A stretch of 57,785 bases of DNA from an uncultured Collinsella sp. (lineage in GTDB: Bacteria > Actinomycetota > Coriobacteriia > Coriobacteriales > Coriobacteriaceae): contig CABSNK010000017.1 in NCBI GenBank assembly GCA_902479075.1, positions 1 to 57,785 of the forward strand, in the 5' to 3' direction. Position 1 is the first letter of the stretch. Each line of letters begins with the position of its first letter. The position numbers and the translations under genes are program-made. This document shows positions 17,172-25,088 of the stretch, in pieces. The notes beneath the pieces were generated by a model, which was given only the letters and a program-made list of their open reading frames with translations, was not told the DNA's origin and did not search any database.

Positions 17172-18275
17172 ATGGCGACGATGAACGAAAAAGATTACTA
17201 CGAGATTTTGGGTGTCTCCAAGGACGCCACCTCGCGTGATATACAGAAGGCCTTCCAGCAAAAGGCCCGCAAGCTCCATCCGGACGTCAACAAAGAACCT
17301 GATGCCGAGGAAAAGTTTAAAGAGGTTTCCGAGGCCTACGCCGTGCTTTCGGATGAGCAGAAGCGTGCGCGCTATGACGCCATGCGTTCGGGCAATCCCT
17401 TCGCCGGCGCTCCTACGGCTTCGCCCTATGGCGGCGGCTACGCCGGCAGCGCGGGCTATGGCAACCCCTTTGAGGGCGGCTTTCCCTTTGGTGGCGCCTG
17501 GGGCCAGGCGCGTCGCGGGCAGGCTGCCTACAATCCCGAGAACGGCGCCAACGTGGTCGTCGATATTAAGCTCGACGCCAAGGAGGCCAAGGGCGGCGCC
17601 CGCAAGACCGTCCGCTATACGCGCTTCGATACCTGTGGTCACTGCGGAGGCTCGGGTTCTGTCTCGTCCGAGCATGCACATACCTGTCCGAGCTGCGGTG
17701 GTCGCGGCCACATCGATGTCGACCTGTCCTTCCTGTTCGGTGCCGGCACGTTCCAGTCGGTCTGCCCCGAGTGCGGCGGTTCCGGTAAGGTCGTCGCCGA
17801 CCCCTGCCCCGATTGCGGCGGCAGCGGGCGGACCCGTGTGACCTCCGAGCAGACTATTGAGTTTCCTGCCGGTACGCACGATGGCGACGAGGTCCGTATT
17901 AGCGGTATGGGTCACGCCGGCACCAACGGTGCCTCGGGTGGCGATCTGGTCGGTCGCGCCCATGTCGAGGCCGAGCGTCTGGAGGGCAAGGCCCGTACCG
18001 GTTTTTACCTGATGGGAATCGTGGCGCCGTTTTTGGTGCTGTCGGCCATCTCGGGCGTGTTCTCAGCCTTTGCCGTGATGTGCTTTATTCCGTTTGCCAT
18101 GGGCTTGTTCATGGTGCTCTCGGACGGCGTGCTTCACCGCAGCCTGCTGTGGTGGAAGCGCGGCGCGATGCAGTTTGTCAACGGTTTTGCCAACGGATTT
18201 ATGTTTGCGCTTGTGTCGGTTTGGTTTGCGAGCTGCTCGCAGCGTGCCATGCTTTCGCCCTACGCAATGCAATAA
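17172..18275 (+). CDS. DnaJ-type co-chaperone with membrane-spanning C-terminus
   Basis: A 367-residue protein. It has an N-terminal J domain with HPD at 36-38, a long Gly/Phe/Tyr/Ala-rich linker (about 75-125), a DnaJ zinc-finger domain with four motifs (CGHCGGSG, CPSCGGRG, CPECGGSG, CPDCGGSG) and only the first part of the client-binding C-terminal domain (FPAGTHDGDEVRISGMG). In place of the second beta-barrel and dimerisation region the last 90 residues are hydrophobic: a 44-residue stretch at about 276-319 long enough for two helices, and another at about 333-356. This is seen directly and is unusual for DnaJ. It would tether a zinc-finger J-protein to the cytoplasmic membrane. ATG 17172 has AGGAGG at 17157-17162. 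A second dnaJ follows. Confidence 0.88.
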   Translation: MATMNEKDYYEILGVSKDATSRDIQKAFQQKARKLHPDVNKEPDAEEKFKEVSEAYAVLSDEQKRARYDAMRSGNPFAGAPTASPYGGGYAGSAGYGNPFEGGFPFGGAWGQARRGQAAYNPENGANVVVDIKLDAKEAKGGARKTVRYTRFDTCGHCGGSGSVSSEHAHTCPSCGGRGHIDVDLSFLFGAGTFQSVCPECGGSGKVVADPCPDCGGSGRTRVTSEQTIEFPAGTHDGDEVRISGMGHAGTNGASGGDLVGRAHVEAERLEGKARTGFYLMGIVAPFLVLSAISGVFSAFAVMCFIPFAMGLFMVLSDGVLHRSLLWWKRGAMQFVNGFANGFMFALVSVWFASCSQRAMLSPYAMQ

Positions 18276-18288
18276 CATCAAACCCTCT

Positions 18289-18317
18289 GTTTGCGGCCGG
18301 CCCAGCTTGGGTATAGG
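18289..18317 (+). promoter_or_regulatory. Candidate alternative-sigma promoter (GTTT-N16-GGGTAT) for second dnaJ
   Basis: GTTT (18289-18292), a 16-nt spacer and GGGTAT (18309-18314) match the known SigB/SigF consensus of Gram-positive stress sigma factors (GTTT-N15-17-GGGTAT). It lies 40-70 nt before the second dnaJ start. Only this site in the window shows both halves. Confidence 0.4.
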
Positions 18318-18356
18318 ACGCACTGTGACAATAATGAAAGTCGGAAGGATTCGGTC

Positions 18357-19505
18357 GTGTCGGAAAATAGGGATTACTACGAGGTGCTTGGCGTCGACAA
18401 GGATGCCGACGCGCGGACGATTAAGCGCGCGTTTCTAAAGAAGGCCCGTACCGTACACCCGGACGTTTCGGACGATCCCGAGGCCGAGGCCAAGTTCAAG
18501 GAGCTCAACGAGGCATATTCCGTTCTTTCCGATGAGCAGAAGCGTGCTAACTACGACCGTTACGGCACTGCCGACGGCCCTGGTGGTTCGGGCTACGTCG
18601 ATATCAACGATATTTTTGGCGGCATGGGCATGGACGACCTCTTTTCGTCGTTCTTTGGTGGCGGTGCCGGCGGTGGCGCCCGAAATCGCCGTGAGCGTCG
18701 TCGCGGCCGCGATATGGCCATCTCCCTTTCGGTGACCCTTGAGGAGGCGGCACTCGGTTGCAAAAAGACGATCAGCTATGACCGTCTTGCTCCCTGCGAG
18801 GATTGCAACGGCACCGGTAGGGCCGAGGGTGCACAGGAAAAGCAGTGCAGCCGCTGCCACGGCACGGGCTATGTCACGACGGTCCAGCGCTCGTTCCTGG
18901 GCCAGGTTCAGTCCTCTTCGCCTTGCCCCGACTGCCATGGCGAGGGCACGGTCATTGATCATCCCTGCGAGACCTGTGACGGTCAGGGCCGCACGCCTTC
19001 GCACGAAAAGATCGACATCGATATTCCCGCCGGCGTTTCGACCGGTCGCCAGCTGCGCGTGAGCGGCTTTGGCGAGGCAGGCCTTCGCGGTGAGCCCTCG
19101 GGCGACCTGATCGTCAACGTGCGCGTCGCCGACCACGAGCGCTTTAAGCGCAACGGCGACGACCTGTACCTCGTGAGCGATATCTCGATTGCGCAGGCTG
19201 CGCTCGGCTGCGAGATCGAGGTCGAGGGCATTATGCCCGACGAGGTCGTCAAGCTGTGCGTCCCCGCCGGCACACAGTACGGTGACACTGTGAGCGTCAA
19301 CAATTTCGGCATGCCGCGCATCGGCGGTGGCGGCTCACGCGGTCGACTGATCGTGCAGCTGCGCGTGGTCGTTCCCACGAACCTTTCCAACAAGCAGCGC
19401 GAGCTGCTCCGCGCTTTTGCCGATGAGATGGGCGATGACGTCGCATCCGGTAAGAAATCGGTGACCGATCGCATTAAGAGCGCTCTCGACGATATCCTCG
19501 ATTAA
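18357..19505 (+). CDS. dnaJ: Chaperone protein DnaJ
   Basis: Canonical type I J-protein of 382 residues that stimulates DnaK ATPase and delivers clients. HPD is at 34-36; a short Gly-rich region is followed by zinc-finger motifs CEDCNGTG, CSRCHGTG, CPDCHGEG and CETCDGQG, and both C-terminal client-binding domains plus the dimerisation tail are present. GTG 18357 follows GGAAGGA at 18343-18349; longer in-frame starts would add non-family sequence. dnaK and grpE are not in the window. Confidence 0.94.
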   Translation: MSENRDYYEVLGVDKDADARTIKRAFLKKARTVHPDVSDDPEAEAKFKELNEAYSVLSDEQKRANYDRYGTADGPGGSGYVDINDIFGGMGMDDLFSSFFGGGAGGGARNRRERRRGRDMAISLSVTLEEAALGCKKTISYDRLAPCEDCNGTGRAEGAQEKQCSRCHGTGYVTTVQRSFLGQVQSSSPCPDCHGEGTVIDHPCETCDGQGRTPSHEKIDIDIPAGVSTGRQLRVSGFGEAGLRGEPSGDLIVNVRVADHERFKRNGDDLYLVSDISIAQAALGCEIEVEGIMPDEVVKLCVPAGTQYGDTVSVNNFGMPRIGGGGSRGRLIVQLRVVVPTNLSNKQRELLRAFADEMGDDVASGKKSVTDRIKSALDDILD

Positions 19506-19514
19506 GGAGCCCGC

Positions 19515-20807
19515 GTGCTCGCACCTCATATCTCTGTCGTCAACCTCGGTTGCCGTGTCAACCGGGTTGAGTCCGACCGTATCACTGCCGATCTTATGCG
19601 CCTGGGCTTTGCGATGGTAGAGCCCCAGGATGCTGAGCTGATTGTCATTAACACCTGTGCCGTTACGGGCGAGGCCGAGGCCAAGACCCGTAAGGCCGTT
19701 CGCCATGCGCTGGCTTATCCAAACGAGCCCTATGTGGTCGTGACCGGATGCGTAGTCAATCTGCACCCCGAGGAGCTGCTGGAGCTTTCGGACCGCGTGA
19801 TCGCCGAGCCGTCCAAGATCGATGTCGCCGAACGCGTCTGTGAGGTGCTGGGCGTTGAGTCCGATGACGTTCCCGCCTGCAGTGACGGCGAGGTGGTCGA
19901 CGCGCTCGGTCGCTCGCGTCTGGGCGTGAAGATCCAGGACGGCTGCAACCATCGTTGCACCTATTGCATTGTATGGAAGGCCCGCGGCCCCGAGCGCTCC
20001 GTGCCGGTCGAGTCCGTACTCGAGCAGGTTCGCGAGGCCCAGGAGGCCGGCGTGCCCGAGGTAGTGCTGACGGGCGTGAACCTGGGCGCCTACGATGGCA
20101 AGAGCGCGACTGATGAACACGTCGAGATCGATGAGCTGCTCGAGGCGATCATGGAACGCACGTCCATTCCGCATGTGCGCATTTCCTCGGTCGAGCCCAT
20201 GGATATCTCCGAGTCCCTGCTTAAGGTCATGGCGCGCTATCCGATGCGCATCGCCCCGTTTTTGCACCTGCCCGTGCAGTCCGGCTGCACCAGGACACTG
20301 CGTCGCATGGGCCGTCCCTATAGCGCCGAGGCCTTTGAGGAGACGGTGCGCATGATTCGCACCAACTTGCCTCAGGCGTCCCTTTCGTGCGATGTCATCG
20401 TCGGTTTTCCCGGCGAGACGGACGAGGAGTTTGAGGAGTCGCTGGCTCTGTGCCGCCGCGTGGGTTTTTCGCGTATGCACGTGTTCCGCTACAGCAAGCG
20501 CCCCGGTACCCTTGCTGCCGATATGCCCGACCAGGTGCCGCCCGAGGTTATGGCCGAGCGCAGCCGTCGTATGCGAGCCGCGGCGCAGGAGCTTGCCATT
20601 GCCGACGCTCGCCGTCGCGTGGGCACCGTCGAGCGCGCCGTGCTCGAGTATGGCGACAACCTGACGCTCGGTTCGTTCCATCATGCCCGTCTTGACGATA
20701 CCTGTGGACTCACAGCCCCGTGCCTGCTCGATGTTGCTATCATCGGAGTCGATGATTCCGGCTTGGTCCATGCACGCAGGGAGGTTCATGGAAGCCTCGA
20801 AGATTAG
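19515..20807 (+). CDS. mtaB: tRNA N6-threonylcarbamoyladenosine-37 methylthiotransferase
   Basis: Radical SAM methylthiotransferase that turns t6A37 into ms2t6A37. It has 430 residues. The N-terminal domain contributes cysteines in NLGCRVNRVES (the CRVN form is characteristic of MtaB), NTCAVTGEAE and VTGCVV; the radical SAM site is DGCNHRCTYCIV. The TRAM region at the C-terminus is recognisable but short. GTG 19515 has AAGGAG at 19504-19509. It overlaps phoH by 20 bp. RimO and MiaB are also encoded in the window. Confidence 0.93.
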   Translation: MLAPHISVVNLGCRVNRVESDRITADLMRLGFAMVEPQDAELIVINTCAVTGEAEAKTRKAVRHALAYPNEPYVVVTGCVVNLHPEELLELSDRVIAEPSKIDVAERVCEVLGVESDDVPACSDGEVVDALGRSRLGVKIQDGCNHRCTYCIVWKARGPERSVPVESVLEQVREAQEAGVPEVVLTGVNLGAYDGKSATDEHVEIDELLEAIMERTSIPHVRISSVEPMDISESLLKVMARYPMRIAPFLHLPVQSGCTRTLRRMGRPYSAEAFEETVRMIRTNLPQASLSCDVIVGFPGETDEEFEESLALCRRVGFSRMHVFRYSKRPGTLAADMPDQVPPEVMAERSRRMRAAAQELAIADARRRVGTVERAVLEYGDNLTLGSFHHARLDDTCGLTAPCLLDVAIIGVDDSGLVHARREVHGSLED

Positions 20808-21774
20808 ACTTACCGTTCCCGAGGGTATTGACCCCTCGCGCGTTTTGGGTGCCGGCGACGGCGTCCTGCGTGCGCTGGAGAGCTTGGTTCGTGCCCGCGT
20901 GGTCGCCCGTGGCGACAGTATCGCCGTGAGCGGTGACCCGGATGAGGTCGAGCTTGTGGCGCGTTTTTTCGAGCATGCTTTTCGCGAGGCGGCTGCCGGG
21001 CGCACGCTTTCTGCCGACGATGTCTCTCGCTGCCTGGCCGTCTTGCGCGACGGTGAGCACGAGGCTACGTCGCTTCGCGATGACGTGCTGCTTTCGTATC
21101 GCGGTCGCGTCATTCGCCCCAAGACGCTCGGTCAAAAGCGCTATGTGGATGCCATCCGCTCAAATACCATCACGTTTGGCCTGGGTCCTGCCGGTACCGG
21201 TAAGACCTATCTGGCCATGGCGCTCGCTGTTGCCGCACTCAAGCGTCACGAGGTGGGCCGTCTGATCTTGACGCGTCCGGTTGTCGAGGCGGGGGAGAAC
21301 CTGGGCTTTTTGCCCGGTACCCTCGAGGAAAAGATCGATCCTTACATGCGTCCGCTCTACGACGCCCTTTTTGACATGATGGATCGCGAGCGCACCGATG
21401 AGCTTATGGAGCGCGGCGTGATCGAGATCGCCCCGCTTGCCTACATGCGTGGCCGCACGCTGAGCGATGCCTTCGTGGTGCTCGACGAGGCGCAAAATAC
21501 CACGCCCGAGCAGATGAAGATGTTCCTGACTCGCCTGGGCTTTAACTCCAAGTTTGTGATTACCGGCGACCCGAGTCAGCGCGACCTGGTGGGTCGTCAC
21601 GGCGGTCTTGCCGACGTCGAGCAGATTTTAGGCCGTGTCGACGATGTCGCATTTTCTCACCTCGAGCGTGCCGACGTGGTGCGCCATGCCTTGGTGGGGC
21701 GTATCGTCGAGGCATACGATGCTTATGATGATGTACGCGAGAAGCGCGTGCACGACCGAAAGGAGTCCCGTTGA
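20788..21774 (+). CDS. phoH: PhoH-like ATPase
   Basis: A 328-residue cytoplasmic P-loop ATPase of the PhoH group, related to the N-terminal part of superfamily 1 helicases. Walker A is GPAGTGKTY at about 131-139 and Walker B is VVLDEAQN; ITGDPSQRDL follows. The exact role is unsettled. The phoH-ybeY pairing, conserved widely and seen here with overlapping ends, suggests RNA metabolism or ribosome quality control. ATG 20788 has AGGGAGG at 20778-20784. Confidence 0.93.
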   Translation: MEASKIRLTVPEGIDPSRVLGAGDGVLRALESLVRARVVARGDSIAVSGDPDEVELVARFFEHAFREAAAGRTLSADDVSRCLAVLRDGEHEATSLRDDVLLSYRGRVIRPKTLGQKRYVDAIRSNTITFGLGPAGTGKTYLAMALAVAALKRHEVGRLILTRPVVEAGENLGFLPGTLEEKIDPYMRPLYDALFDMMDRERTDELMERGVIEIAPLAYMRGRTLSDAFVVLDEAQNTTPEQMKMFLTRLGFNSKFVITGDPSQRDLVGRHGGLADVEQILGRVDDVAFSHLERADVVRHALVGRIVEAYDAYDDVREKRVHDRKESR

Positions 21775-22280
21775 GTGTATTGATCAGCAACGATGCCGAG
21801 CTCGATACGCTGCTCGACGCGCAGGAGGTAGAGTACATCTGCGAGGTCGTGCTTGCCGCCGAGGGCGTTGAGCGTGAAGTCGAGATTTCCCTTTCATATG
21901 TCGATGAGGACGAGATGCACGAGCTCAACCACGAGTGGCGCGGTATCGACCGCACCACCGATGTCCTCTCGTTTGAATGCGACTCGGCCTTTGACGAGGA
22001 TATTCCCGCCGACGAGACGCTCGAGCTCGGCGATATCATCTTGGCCCCGCAGGTCATTGCCCGTCAGGCCCCCGGCTTTGGCAATAGCCCTGCCGACGAG
22101 TGTCGCCTGATGCTCGTGCATGGCATGCTGCACCTGCTGGGGTATGACCATATTGAGGACGACGAGGCCGAGGTCATGGAGGCCCGCGAGGACGCCATCC
22201 TGCGCGATCTGGCGCTTGAGCGCGGTGAGGACCCCAAGCTGGTCCACGTCGGCCCCATCACCAACCACGCCCACGACTAG
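21771..22280 (+). CDS. ybeY: Endoribonuclease YbeY (rRNA maturation factor)
   Basis: Zinc metalloprotein of 169 residues needed for 16S rRNA 3' processing and ribosome quality control. The metal motif HGMLHLLGYDH is at about 117-127, preceded by TTDVLSFE. A TTG start at 21771 overlaps the phoH TGA (TTGA), with AGGAG at 21761-21765. The rare TTG and the overlap suggest translation-coupled, modest expression. Confidence 0.94.
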   Translation: MSVLISNDAELDTLLDAQEVEYICEVVLAAEGVEREVEISLSYVDEDEMHELNHEWRGIDRTTDVLSFECDSAFDEDIPADETLELGDIILAPQVIARQAPGFGNSPADECRLMLVHGMLHLLGYDHIEDDEAEVMEAREDAILRDLALERGEDPKLVHVGPITNHAHD

Positions 22281-22289
22281 GAGCCGTCT

Positions 22290-22667
22290 ATGATTCCCGG
22301 ATCGAACAAGGACCATCCTTCCTTCTTAAAGTCGTTCTCCTACGCCATGGAGGGCTTCGTCACCGCCGTCAAGACCGAGCGCAACATCAAGGTTATGCTC
22401 GCGGCAGGCGTGTGCACCGTCATTGCCGGCTGCATTGTGGGGCTCGATATTGCCGAATGGGCCACGGTTATCATCTGCTGTGGCCTGGTGATTCACGGTG
22501 AGCTGTGCAACACCGCCATGGAGGCGATCGTCGACCTGGCGACCCAGGAGCTCCATCCGCTGGCAAAGCGTGCTAAAGATATCGCCGCCGCCTCCGTATA
22601 CGTACTTTCCATCACCGCCGCGATTGTGGGATTGCTGGTATTTGCCCACGCGCTCGACTTTATTTAG
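22290..22667 (+). CDS. dgkA: Diacylglycerol / undecaprenol kinase family membrane protein
   Basis: A 125-residue protein with three membrane helices. The signature ELCNTAMEAIVDLATQE with a following KRAKDIAAASV matches the DgkA family, which phosphorylates diacylglycerol (Gram-negatives) or undecaprenol (Gram-positives). The second activity is more likely here by lineage. The ybeY-dgkA-era order is common in Gram-positive genomes. ATG 22290 has AGGAG at 22279-22283. Confidence 0.9.
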   Translation: MIPGSNKDHPSFLKSFSYAMEGFVTAVKTERNIKVMLAAGVCTVIAGCIVGLDIAEWATVIICCGLVIHGELCNTAMEAIVDLATQELHPLAKRAKDIAAASVYVLSITAAIVGLLVFAHALDFI

Positions 22668-22679
22668 AAAGGGATTTTC

Positions 22680-23756
22680 ATGTCCGACAATATGCAGCCT
22701 ATCGATGAAACTCTGGACGACGAGTCCCTGGATGCGGTGGATGCCGAAGCGAACGATGCCTATGAGGATGTCGTGGAGTTTGACCCGTTTGAGGGCATGA
22801 GCGACGAGGAGCTCGACGCCCTGTGCGACGAGGACGACAGCCTCGCGGGCTTTGGAGACGTTGAGCCCGGTTTCCGCAGCGGCTTCGTGGCCCTGGTCGG
22901 CCGCCCCAACGCCGGCAAGTCCACGCTGCTCAACGCCTGCTATGGCAAAAAGGTCGCCATCACCTCGCCGGTGGCCCAGACGACCCGCCGCCGCATGCGC
23001 GCCGTCGTTAACCGTCCCGGCTACCAGCTGGTCTTTGTCGATACCCCGGGTATTCACAAGCCCAAGGACGGCCTGGGGTCCGAGCTCAACAAGAGCGCGC
23101 TGTTCGAGCTGAACGATGTCGATGTCGTCGCGTTTTTGATTGATGCCACCAAGCCGATCGGCAGGGGAGACGCCTGGGTTGCCGAGCGCGTCAAGAGCGC
23201 CCGTTCCAAGAAGGTCTTGGTGCTCACCAAGGCCGATGAGGCTGATCCCGCACAGGTCATGGAGCAGCTTAAGGCCGCCCACGAGCTCATGGAATATGAC
23301 GATGAGATCGTGACGTCGTCGGTCAAGAACTTCAACGTCGATGCGTTTATCGAGACCGTTGCACACTTTTTGCCCGAGGGTCCGCGTTGGTTCCCCGAGG
23401 ACATGGGTACCGACGCTTCCGACGAGACGCTCGTTGCCGAGTTTGTGCGCGAGAAGGTCTTGCGCCGCACCCGTGATGAGATCCCGCACTCCGTTGGCGT
23501 CATCTGTGACGCCCTCGAGCAGACTAAGAAGGTCCTGCGCGTGCACGCCACGATTTACGTCGAGCGCGAGGGGCAGAAGGGCATCATCATCGGCAAGGGC
23601 GGCGAAATGATTAAGCATATCGGCATCGATGCCCGTCGTGACCTTGAGCGCATCTTTGGCACGCAGGTCTTTTTGGAGCTGGACGTGAAGGTCAAGGCCG
23701 GCTGGCGTGACGACGAGGCCCAGATTCGCCGCTTTGGCTACAACGCCGAGGACTAA
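22680..23756 (+). CDS. era: GTPase Era with acidic N-terminal extension
   Basis: Essential ribosome assembly GTPase binding the 3' end of 16S rRNA. It has 358 residues against about 300 in most species; the extra 65 N-terminal residues are strongly acidic (Asp/Glu-rich) before GRPNAGKS at 74-81. Other G motifs are DTPGIHKP and TKAD, and the C-terminal KH domain has GKGGEMIKHIG. ATG 22680 has GAAAGGG at 22667-22673. No internal ATG with a good ribosome site is seen at the usual start, so the extension appears real. Confidence 0.94.
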   Translation: MSDNMQPIDETLDDESLDAVDAEANDAYEDVVEFDPFEGMSDEELDALCDEDDSLAGFGDVEPGFRSGFVALVGRPNAGKSTLLNACYGKKVAITSPVAQTTRRRMRAVVNRPGYQLVFVDTPGIHKPKDGLGSELNKSALFELNDVDVVAFLIDATKPIGRGDAWVAERVKSARSKKVLVLTKADEADPAQVMEQLKAAHELMEYDDEIVTSSVKNFNVDAFIETVAHFLPEGPRWFPEDMGTDASDETLVAEFVREKVLRRTRDEIPHSVGVICDALEQTKKVLRVHATIYVEREGQKGIIIGKGGEMIKHIGIDARRDLERIFGTQVFLELDVKVKAGWRDDEAQIRRFGYNAED

Positions 23757-23771
23757 GGACGCGCGGCGCGC

Positions 23772-24521
23772 ATGGCAGGCTCCCGGACATATCGCACGAA
23801 GGTGCTCGTCCTCGATAAGACGAAGCTCAAAGAGACGGACCTGATCTTGACGATGCTTGACGAGCGGGGTCGGCAGGTTCGCGCCGTGGCAAAGGGCGCC
23901 CGCAAACCCGGTGGGCGCCTTGCTGCGCGCTGCGAGCTGTTCTGCACCGTCGATATGCTGCTCGCGCATGGACGGTCGCTCGACGTGGTTTCCCAGGCCG
24001 AGCTTATGGAGGCGCCGCTCGGCGCTGCGCCCGATTACGAGACGACCTGTGCCGCAAGCGCGATCGCCGAGGTCGCGCGCGTGTGCTCGTTTGAGGACGC
24101 CGAGGATCCATTTACCTTTGCCATCACGCAGCGAGCGCTTGCCCTGGTGGGCAGCGGGCTCGACACGGCGCATATGGATCTACTTGTGGCGGCATATGTC
24201 TTTAAGCTGCTGTCGCACGTTGGCTATCGACCCGATTTTTCGGCCTGCGTGCTGTGCGGAGACCCCATGCTGTCGTATTTTTCGCCCCGGGCGGGCGGGC
24301 TCATGTGCGGGTCGTGCGCGTCGAGCGTTCCGGGTGCCGAGCTGGTGTCGACCGGTGAGGTCGCGTGGCTGCGCGCCCTCATGTCCATGACCTTCGATGC
24401 ACTCATGGCCGAGAGGATCGATCCCCATACCGCTGCCTTTTTATTGGGGCTTTCGCATGTTTGGGCTGCGACGCACACCGATCAGCGCCTCCGTGCGATG
24501 GAATTCATGTTGGGTCGGTGA
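23772..24521 (+). CDS. recO: DNA repair protein RecO
   Basis: Mediator that loads RecA onto SSB-coated DNA in the RecFOR pathway. It has 249 residues: an N-terminal OB fold (TYRTKVLVLDKTKLKETDLILTML, in part), a helical body and a zinc motif CVLCGD ... CGSC. It lies directly after era, the usual place. ATG 23772 is 15 nt after the era stop, with AAGGA rather distant. Confidence 0.93.
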   Translation: MAGSRTYRTKVLVLDKTKLKETDLILTMLDERGRQVRAVAKGARKPGGRLAARCELFCTVDMLLAHGRSLDVVSQAELMEAPLGAAPDYETTCAASAIAEVARVCSFEDAEDPFTFAITQRALALVGSGLDTAHMDLLVAAYVFKLLSHVGYRPDFSACVLCGDPMLSYFSPRAGGLMCGSCASSVPGAELVSTGEVAWLRALMSMTFDALMAERIDPHTAAFLLGLSHVWAATHTDQRLRAMEFMLGR

Positions 24522-24659
24522 TGACGCGCAGGCGCGGGCTGCTTGTGGTAACATACCGACCTGTTGGTACCTCGATCTTGGATGCTCGCTCCACCGGCGG
24601 CTTCCCAGTCCGAGGCGAATCGAGTCGCCCGCGGGCGACGTAAAACGAAAGGTGAAACA
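24522..24659 (+). promoter_or_regulatory. rpsO promoter and structured leader
   Basis: An extended -10, TGgTAACAT (24546-24554), begins a leader of about 100 nt. CTCGAT (24571-24576) pairs with ATCGAG (24619-24624), immediately followed by a 16-bp perfect palindrome GTCGCCCGCGGGCGAC (24624-24639). The ribosome site GAAAGG is at 24647-24652. S15 represses its own translation through leader RNA in several phyla, so this is a candidate S15-binding element; the known motifs could not be matched by eye. Confidence 0.5.
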
Positions 24660-24938
24660 ATGACTGTTTCCAAAGAGCGCAAGGCGGAGCTGACTGCCCA
24701 GTTCGGTAACACCCCGGTCGACACCGGCAACCCCAAGGTTCAGGTCGCCATCCTGTCCGAGCGCATCAAGGAGCTGACCGAGCACATGAAGTCCCACCAG
24801 AAGGACTTCCACACCCGTCGTGGCCTGCTCATGCTCGTCGGCCGTCGTCGTCGTCTTCTCTCCTACATCAAGAAGAACGACATCGTCGAGTACCGTGAGC
24901 TCATCAAGGCTCTGGGCATCCGCGACAACATCCAGTAA
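24660..24938 (+). CDS. rpsO: 30S ribosomal protein S15
   Basis: A 92-residue helical protein binding the central domain of 16S rRNA. Conserved blocks: DTGNPKVQVAILSERI, HMKSHQKDFHTRRGL and VGRRRRLLSYIKKND. ATG 24660 follows GAAAGGTGAAAC. rpsO before pnp is the classic bacterial arrangement; a terminator separates them here. Confidence 0.98.
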   Translation: MTVSKERKAELTAQFGNTPVDTGNPKVQVAILSERIKELTEHMKSHQKDFHTRRGLLMLVGRRRRLLSYIKKNDIVEYRELIKALGIRDNIQ

Positions 24939-24954
24939 GGATTTGTACATGCTA

Positions 24955-24985
24955 AGAGCGTCCTGCGCAGCGGGGCGCTCTTTTT
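24955..24985 (+). terminator. Intrinsic terminator after rpsO
   Basis: A 9-bp stem, 24955-24963 with 24973-24981 (one G-T pair), is followed by TTTTT at 24981-24985. Read-through to pnp remains possible. Confidence 0.9.
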
Positions 24986-24989
24986 GTGT

Positions 24990-25088
24990 AAGGGCGTGAA
25001 CAATCACGCTCTGAAGCGTGGCGGGGGCAGGGGGCCCGCGTCACATGAGAAGCCCGCAGGCAAGGGGCCTGTGGGGTAAAGGAGAACA
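24990..25088 (+). promoter_or_regulatory. pnp leader with hairpin before the ribosome site
   Basis: A 9-bp stem, CCCGCAGGC (25053-25061) with GCCTGTGGG (25067-25075), sits just before the AAAGGAG ribosome site; smaller hairpins precede it. In E. coli a double-stranded pnp leader is cut by RNase III and then used for autoregulation by PNPase. A similar role here is only inferred. No promoter was recognised. Confidence 0.4.
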
